From positions 15,322,716 through 15,386,715 of the forward strand of contig OY754981.1 of assembly GCA_963576475.1 (NCBI GenBank): 64,000 bases of DNA, given 5' to 3'. Shown here piece by piece: positions 57,861-64,000 of this stretch (positions are counted from its first letter, which is position 1; each line of letters starts with the position of its first letter). The DNA comes from Molanna angustata (Eukaryota; Arthropoda; Insecta; Trichoptera; Molannidae). Position numbers and translations under genes: made by a program. The notes below the pieces were generated by a model that saw only the letters and a program-made list of their open reading frames with translations, was not told the DNA's origin and did no database searches.

Positions 57861-57894
57861 AATAAAATTAAAGTAATAGGTATATATCTATTTT

Positions 57895-58925
57895 AAGACT
57901 GTAGGCTGTAGTTGAATGAACACTGGCCGATCACTATATCCCTTACCCCACTTTTAATTATTAAGTACCTACTCTGATTATTACTAGTGCGCAGTTTGTG
58001 AAATGGTAAATATGCGGGTACTTAATAATGAAATTAGTATATATTAATATGGAAAAAATGTTATTTTTGGATGCAGCACTTTTTGTGTTTGTAGTACACT
58101 ATGTCTCTCGCAAACTTTTTTGTGTAGTATTTTCTGCTCTTTCAGATGATATATATGAATGTTCGGAAAAAATATTATTACATTCAGCGTTTAAGGAAAA
58201 CTGATTTTTCCGAACAAAACCCGGTATATCTCCACCACCATGTATTTATCAAATAATCTAAAAATTGTCCAATACTGCAGTCTATGAGAGGTATGAAATT
58301 GTAAATTAAAAATTTTAATTGGAAAAATTTGAAAAATTTTCACGACAGAAAATTAAGTTTTTCTCGGAAAACATGAGATTCACAGTATAGGCACCGCGAG
58401 GTGTTTTGTGCGGGCAAAGAATATTTATAACACAGAAATGATTTAAACCTTGAGTGTCCACTATTAAGGTAGCACCTTCGAGTTTTCCTGAAATTTTCGT
58501 TCACTTTTCACCTTTACATGTAAAACCTTTCTATTCTCACAGATTTTCACAAACTTTCGGCACCTTCGAATGCACAATTTTCCGGCGAGTAGAAATATAT
58601 ATAATTGTTTAGGTTTTTGTAACTTTTTACCACAGAAAAAACAGATTAACACACAGCGTTTTAAGAGCGGTCCGACGTGTCGTACGATGTGTTAAGTAAT
58701 GTTATAATTGCTGGTGTCGTCTACGTATCTATCACCTTCAGTATTTCGTTTCGAAACTAATCATATTTTATTCCGAAATTGTTTTTTTATATATTTTTAT
58801 CTACGAGTTTATTGTTAGGTACCTACCTATATATTATTAATAGCCTTCAATTAACTTTGTATTGTTAACATCGCGCATCGTTAGATTTTCTTCTTGAATG
58901 GAAATATTTAGAAAATAACGTCACT
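57895..58925. other. DNA upstream of the LINE, nothing recognised
   Basis: May contain the LINE 5' untranslated region in its first bases. Frame at 58464-58652 has no domain. Confidence 0.4.
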
Positions 58926-58929
58926 TTCC

Positions 58930-59335
58930 TATCATATCACGGTCAACCCTTTCGATCTGCTGAACGTACCACACTAGCTATCCCTATTCACAATACAGAA
59001 GTTTTCAGCTCGTCTTTTCAGGTACAATCAGCTAGACTATAGAATGGCCTAAGTGATGACGTTACGCGCGTCATCACAATCTATACAAATATTTAAAAAC
59101 AAACTACAAAAAACTTTATTTGTCAAATAGTTCCAGAATATTCCGTCCACATTCTTCCATTCCTTCCTTTCATTGCTATGATCAGTGTTATTATTTATTT
59201 CTTTCACTCTTACTTGTTTGTATTTTTTTCTTTTAAATGTACCAAATTAACTTCATGTGTCTCGGGTTGGTTGGAAGAAATTACCATACGGCAATAAACC
59301 CGCCTTCGTGCATTTGATGTTCATGAAAGAAAAAA
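58930..59335 (+). pseudogene. decayed LINE C-terminus and 3' untranslated region
   Basis: Plus strand reads TTLAIPIHNTEVFSSSFQVQ, SARL, a stop, NGLSDDV, typical of the C-terminus (RLWN-LP-D pattern) with a TGG to TAG change. The 3' part has GGTTGGAAGAAATTACC and GGCAATAAACCCGCC, shared with 10440 and 39655 in reverse. Confidence 0.65.
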
Positions 59336-59374
59336 ATACTACAAAGATATTTTATTTGACAAACTTTTTAACAT

Positions 59375-59640
59375 CTCAATAGAGACGAAGCTGGGATATT
59401 GTAGAAGAACCAGGAACTCGAGGCACCTACAGGGCTTACTACCTGTCAACGGCTGGTTTACGTGATCAATTATGCCTTCTTATTGAGTTCCCTTATCGAT
59501 GTAATTTTTAAAAGTTCTATATATTTGAATAGTGTGTAACAATTCACCTGAAAATAACGAACTATACTATTGCCATCTATGGAGTAACGGAAAAGCCTTT
59601 TTTGTAACGCCATCTATTGAGAAATTAGTTAATTTGTGAA
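59375..59640 (-). repeat. dispersed repeat family A, copy 4 (diverged)
   Basis: In reverse complement: ACGTAAACCAGCCGTTGACAG, TAAGCCCTGTAGGTGCC, TTCGTCTCTATTGAGAT, and CATAGATGGC upstream. Confidence 0.8.
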
Positions 59641-59644
59641 CAAT

Positions 59645-60275
59645 GAAATGCGTATATGCAATTAAAAAAAATATATGTTCGATTTTCTATAAAGATGTTC
59701 TTGTTTTGCTAACAAAATACCCGTATGAAATGAAATGAACGTATTCACATTATTATAAGCCGCTAAACGTTGTACATAAATGCGATATGAAATCTTCATT
59801 ATACATAACAGAGAGGAGACTGTCACATTTAATAAATACAAGAAATGTTATATCTTTACTTAATGTTCTCCTCTGAAGTCTTTTATGCCTTATTTGAAGT
59901 TAACATTTTAACTTACAACCGCAAATACTGTTGCGGTTTCGCTACCATCATAATTTGCACCATTAATTTTCATATTATTTCTACGTTAAATGGGACACTT
60001 TATTACTGTGTGTTACCCACCAACGAGACTCGAACCGTAGAATATCCAGTTGTGGGTGAGAATATATCAATGTACATAACAAGTCTAGGGAATTTATTGA
60101 GCGTCTATTACGACAAAATGTTTCACCATTAATGCATTGTAATTATTTAAATGTACAATAATCTAAAGGATTATATTATGGAAAATGTAAAATTAAGTTT
60201 CATAAATGTGATACTCGTCTAGACTTGAGTGTATCCCAAAGAGAAATAAATATACATTCATGAAGACTCATGCAA
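59645..60275. other. AT-rich DNA, nothing recognised
   Basis: The 95-codon frame 59845-60132 is not supported by any domain. Confidence 0.4.
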
Positions 60276-60280
60276 GTATG

Positions 60281-60404
60281 GTAGGTATTACCTACATTGA
60301 TCACAGACAGAAAACTCTTGACTCAAACTCTGACATCTTCTTGTAGGTATTACCTACATTGATCACAGTCAGAAAACTCTTGACTCAAACTCTGACATCT
60401 TCTT
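60281..60404. repeat. 62-bp perfect-to-near-perfect tandem duplication
   Basis: GTAGGTATTACCTACATTGA..CTCTGACATCTTCTT occurs twice (60281 and 60343) with one difference (CAGACAG/CAGTCAG). Confidence 0.92.
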
Positions 60405-60409
60405 ATCAG

Positions 60410-60729
60410 TTTCAATCCTGGGATTGGTTTGCAACAGCTATGGCTGCCTCTCTTCTTCTCCACTCCGCCCTGTCCTTTGTCAGCCTCTTCATCTCCACGT
60501 AGCTACTAAAGCACATGTCGTCGATCACCTGGTCCATGTAGCTCTTTCTTGGTCGGCCTTTATAGTTGCTGCCCTCTACCATTCCCTCCGCGATGGTTAT
60601 GAGCAGACCCGGGTGCCTCATGTTATGGCCAATCCAGTTGGATCGTCGTTGAGCGATTCTTTTGAGGAGTTGCCTTGTTTCCCCGGATCTGCTCATCAAA
60701 AAAACTAAAAAATATGTTCGTTTCCCCAA
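60410..60729 (-). pseudogene. RTE-like LINE C-terminus
   Basis: 105 open codons on the minus strand: LLKRIAQRRSNWIGHNMRHP, GSNYKGRPRKSYMDQVIDDM and RLTKDRAEWRRREAAIAVAN. The GRPRKSY-DQ and W-RREAAIA pattern is that of LINE C-termini. Catalytic core absent. Confidence 0.82.
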
Positions 60730-60734
60730 TACAT

Positions 60735-61845
60735 AAAATTATATATTTTTATTAAATAACCGTTTATTAAATAACCAGATTTCCTTAATGAAGGACATGT
60801 TTTCAACGGAATAATGATAAGGTAAAGTCTGATTTTTTTAAAAGTGCCAAAGCTCATAGGGTGACCATGGTGTAAAAGAAAAAAATATTATGGGATTTTT
60901 TTTATCATTTCATGATATAAAACGGTTGTAACTTGCACATGCATATATCTTCAAAACCTTCAAATCTACTCATACCTATACTTACCCCCGGTACCATGCA
61001 GCTTTAATGGGTCTACATTATTAGGTATTTTCTGCAAATGTTAATGGGCATCTCCTGGGAATGTTATATTTAAACAAAATATTTATTTGATACTTTTTAT
61101 TAGGAATATAAAAATAATACATTATGAAGTAATTAATCCTTATAATAATAAACAGTTACATATATTATTTTACAAAATAATAAATTATATTATACAAAAT
61201 ATTTACATAATAGTTCATTGAGGCAAACACACATACATAAATAATATAACTATCTAACTAATACAAATAAATAATGGACATTTATTCTATACTAAGACGG
61301 TGATAACACATGTTTATAATAATAATTATATATCGATATTAAACTAAAAATAAAATACATAAGTTAGAAATAAAAAATCATCAATGAAAACAATTCTAAT
61401 TTAGAACACATGGTCACCATAAAAAATCAAACGTGCGCACACTTCGAGAGATAGATACGTACTGTCGGGTTTGTTGATGTTTGTTGTTAAGGACACCAAA
61501 TGGTGTAAACCAATCAGCAACCACGATTCTACTAATACATTGACATGCGTAAATACTATGCATTTTTTTGTGTATGTATAGAATTGGCACTTTAAAAAAA
61601 ATCGGACTTTACTTCCAATAAAGAACTGAGAAACTGTGTGATGTAAATCTTGGTTGAAGTTAACATCATCATCCCTGAAAATATGATAAAGTAAACTAGT
61701 TTTGAACAATTTATTTTATTTTTTATTTTTTTATCACACCATATGATTCAAACAACTAGACTACTTCTGTCCAACTAGGAAACCCTGTTCTAGGGCTAGC
61801 AGTTTACAACTTAACAGTGACAATAATATACTTATGAACTGGATG
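60735..61845. other. AT-rich DNA, nothing recognised
   Basis: Very AT-rich 61060-61400. The 102-codon minus frame at 61401-61709 has no recognised domain. Confidence 0.4.
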
Positions 61846-61852
61846 ATGATAA

Positions 61853-62028
61853 ACGTTTTGGCATGTGAATTTTGCCCTAAACCACTATATTTTGAGTCAC
61901 TATGCGACATATTTCGGCAGTGCTGTTGAGTCTCAATTAGCCGGTCGATGGCAGGACAGCACTGCCGAAACATGTCGCATAGTGACTCAAAATATAGTGG
62001 TATAGGGCAATATTCACATGCCAAAACG
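61853..62028. mobile_element. fold-back MITE, high arm identity
   Basis: Arms of about 72 bp: CGTTTTGGCATGTGAATTTTGCCC..CGGCAGTGCTGT mirrored by ACAGCACTGCCG..ATATTCACATGCCAAAACGG, loop about 30 bases. Flanked by TAAA and TTAA; target duplication not resolved. Confidence 0.85.
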
Positions 62029-62029
62029 G

Positions 62030-62540
62030 TTAATATGGACAACCACAAAATATCCGCCGAGTATTTAAACTATATTATGGATGATGATAGTTTCCTCTCT
62101 ACATAAATAAGGTGGGCATAGAATCAAGATACTTTATACTAATTACTCTTAATAATTAATTTTAAAAGCTTGATTCCTTCCAATATACTTATTTACGGTG
62201 TACCGGAATATTTTTTTTATTTGTTCTTCGTTCTTTATAATATAGTAGGTACGGTTCTTTTTTGTCGTTTATTGACTAGTCTTTAATTTAATCTTACTCG
62301 AGAAACGACGTTCGAAGTAGTATTATGGCTGAATACTTTATCAGCACTTGATGTGTAGGGCTTGTTTTTTTCATTGTCTATCTTCAGAGGTTGTTTGCGA
62401 TTCTCATCTGAAGATAATCTCGCATACGGTAAATAGCAGTAGCAACTTCAATGATATTTAGTCATTACGATCAGCTCTGAAACCTGGATGAAATCTTTTA
62501 TACACTTATCTCAAAGGAATCCTCTCCTTTTATAATATTG
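62030..62540. other. AT-rich DNA, nothing recognised
   Basis: No feature recognised. Confidence 0.4.
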
Positions 62541-62544
62541 AATC

Positions 62545-62840
62545 AACAACAGAGTCACTCGCTTTACTCAATCGCAGCACCCATTCATAGTGGACCTTCA
62601 ACATATACGAACAAGTCGCTTCTCGAACTCCTTTATTAATACAGCAGCCCGACTGTTGAACGATCTTCCGAATTCTGTTTCCACCTTCGTACAACCTGGG
62701 TCTTTTTAAAATCCGAATTAATAAACTCTTTTCTAGATAGCAAACCCCTCCCAACGCTACGTAGTGCGCTTCTTCGGAAGAGTAAAATGGACCCAAATCC
62801 TAATAACTGGTGTCCCCTACGTGGACATGTTAAAAAAAAG
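62545..62840 (+). pseudogene. LINE family J C-terminal fragment, copy 3
   Basis: AACAGAGTCACTCGCTTTACTC to ACATGTTAAAAAAAAG matches 14099-14343. It retains the segment GGTCTTTTTAAAATCCGAAT that is deleted in copy 1, so it shows the original C-terminus. TGG to TTG and a small deletion break it. Confidence 0.8.
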
Positions 62841-62944
62841 AATGGGTTTTATATCCTTATTGTTTTTTGCAGTGTTTCACTATTGAAATATTTTTTCTAA
62901 GCAATTGTTATTGTTAAGACGAATTTAATCACACCTATGGGAAT

Positions 62945-63050
62945 GTGAATGGACGGGCTTCAGAACTGTGGAGGAGAAATTCCAGGCAGCAGAGGACAGA
63001 GAAGGAATTGCCATAGTGATCGCCAACGTCGGGGATTCTTGACAGGACAC
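62945..63050 (+). pseudogene. possible LINE C-terminal relic
   Basis: Reads TGFRTVEEKFQAAEDREGIA then IVIANVGDS and a stop, similar to the F-x-A-x-(D/N)R-x(4)-I-x-N-V end of a LINE ORF (same lineage as 43862). Confidence 0.4.
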
Positions 63051-63059
63051 CAGTATCGT

Positions 63060-64000
63060 ACGTAAATTTGTATCAACGTCATACAGACATCCAGAGATCA
63101 ATAAGTTTGATTGGTAGTAAAGGGATAACTACCGACCTACAACGTCAACATCGCTACCTCAGAATTCAATCAATTTATTAAATAAATTATTTTGCAAACG
63201 AAAAAAAAAAACAAAACTAAGTGTACACTTATGCATAAATATAACATCTAAAAATCATCGTAAGTTTTTGTAGATAATTTTCACAAGACAGGGAATTAAT
63301 TCCGAGTCTCGTGTGAACAACGAAATTTGTTTTAGTTGGTACTAAGTACAAATTAGAGGTATTTTATAAAATCTGTTTGTTGCAAAAGCGTCAAGAGTTT
63401 AGATAGAGTCGCAATGAATTACTGTGATGTAAAGAAGATGAATATTTTATGTCTCATAGGCGTGACATGTTCATACCAGTTTATTCCATCTCTACTAAGC
63501 TGTATTTTATGACGAGGCTTATCATGACTTTTGTTTGTGTCGTAGACTTGTTTGAATTATAAAGATTTAGATGTATTCAATAAATAATTCAGGATGAACG
63601 TACATAATTAATAAATTCTATGTATTTATGTTCATAAATATATCAAACGTTACTTCCAGGTCTATTGAATACCCACATGCAAGCATAACGCATACCTGGG
63701 TATCGTATTTTCAATAAACCAGGTTGCTTTGTGGGTAGGTATGGAAACTATGATTCAACCGAAGGAATTAATATTTTAATATACGTATGATGAATACTTA
63801 TAATCGTGATCATCTGGACTTCAATATTTTTCTATTGGGGCTTCAATCGTTCTCCACTGCAATTTGTTCAGGATAAATCCAGAACAATGATCAAATTTCT
63901 CCGGATGATAGTAGTATCAAGATTAATTGGGATTACTTATGCAAGCTTGCAGATTATTGTGTGTGCGGATCTTCAACGCACTTGTGTAGTGGCGGTGCGA
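63060..64000. other. DNA without recognised feature
   Basis: No gene or shared repeat recognised. Confidence 0.4.

Larger units (their letters stand above)
52671..57890 (-). mobile_element. CR1/jockey-superfamily LINE, near full length
   Basis: Non-LTR retrotransposon with ORF1 (57860-56751), a middle open frame (56732-55632), ORF2 (55684-52808) and a 3' region of about 140 bases running into (TA)n at 52670. All three frames are open without stops. The 5' limit cannot be set; ORF1 starts 30 bp below 57890. No RNase H domain is seen after the RT, which fits CR1 and jockey-like lineages. Confidence 0.88.

Noticed and set aside
59845..60132. 95-codon plus-strand frame as a secreted protein
   Set aside because: Hydrophobic start but no supporting motif or context.

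Overview
The window looks like insect nuclear DNA, most likely from a moth or butterfly. It is AT-rich and intron-rich. It holds one host gene exon with insect-type architecture (Fbxl7), many decayed LINE 3' ends, tRNA-derived SINEs, fold-back MITEs and repeated TAGGTACCTAC-type strings. The lepidopteran assignment is inference; nothing suggests a prokaryote, plasmid or virus.

Host gene content is sparse. The only convincing cellular coding sequence is one long internal exon (35792-37280, + strand) of an FBXL7-type F-box/LRR protein. It has a clean acceptor and donor but no recognisable neighbouring exon in the window. Most of the remaining 62 kb may therefore be intron of this gene: about 35 kb upstream (if transcription starts outside) and more than 26 kb downstream.

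Layout. (1) 1.5-9.4 kb: a PIF/Harbinger DNA transposon with an apparently intact four-exon DDE transposase (+) and a four-exon Myb/SANT-like partner gene (-). It lies between the two halves of a LINE reverse transcriptase. Inside it are a 112-bp minisatellite, a palindromic MITE and LINE scraps. (2) 9.4-14.4 kb: LINE ends, a 21-bp tandem repeat and a short Helitron. (3) 14.7-18.2 kb: a dispersed element swollen by a 313-bp satellite array; shorter relatives lie at 27.5 and 31.2 kb. (4) 18.2-35.7 kb: nested LINE and SINE debris, a hammerhead-like motif (25.6 kb), a THAP-domain relic and a TIR element. (5) 35.8-37.3 kb: the Fbxl7 exon. (6) 37.3-49.2 kb: fold-back elements (two abutting and flanked by TTA/TAA), SINEs, a second copy of the TIR element and a hAT-type MITE with a 7/8 target duplication. 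(7) 49.3-57.9 kb: a young Penelope-like element (RT plus GIY-YIG, identical terminal repeats) inside an (AT)n tract at the 3' end of a near full-length CR1/jockey-type LINE. That LINE carries an additional 366-codon open frame between ORF1 and ORF2. (8) 57.9-64 kb: further LINE and repeat remnants.

Three elements look recent or potentially active: the Harbinger (transposase intact, partner with one homopolymer frameshift), the Penelope-like element (860-residue ORF intact, terminal repeats identical) and the LINE (ORF1, middle frame and ORF2 all open). Everything else is decayed. No CRISPR array, rRNA or functional tRNA gene was seen.
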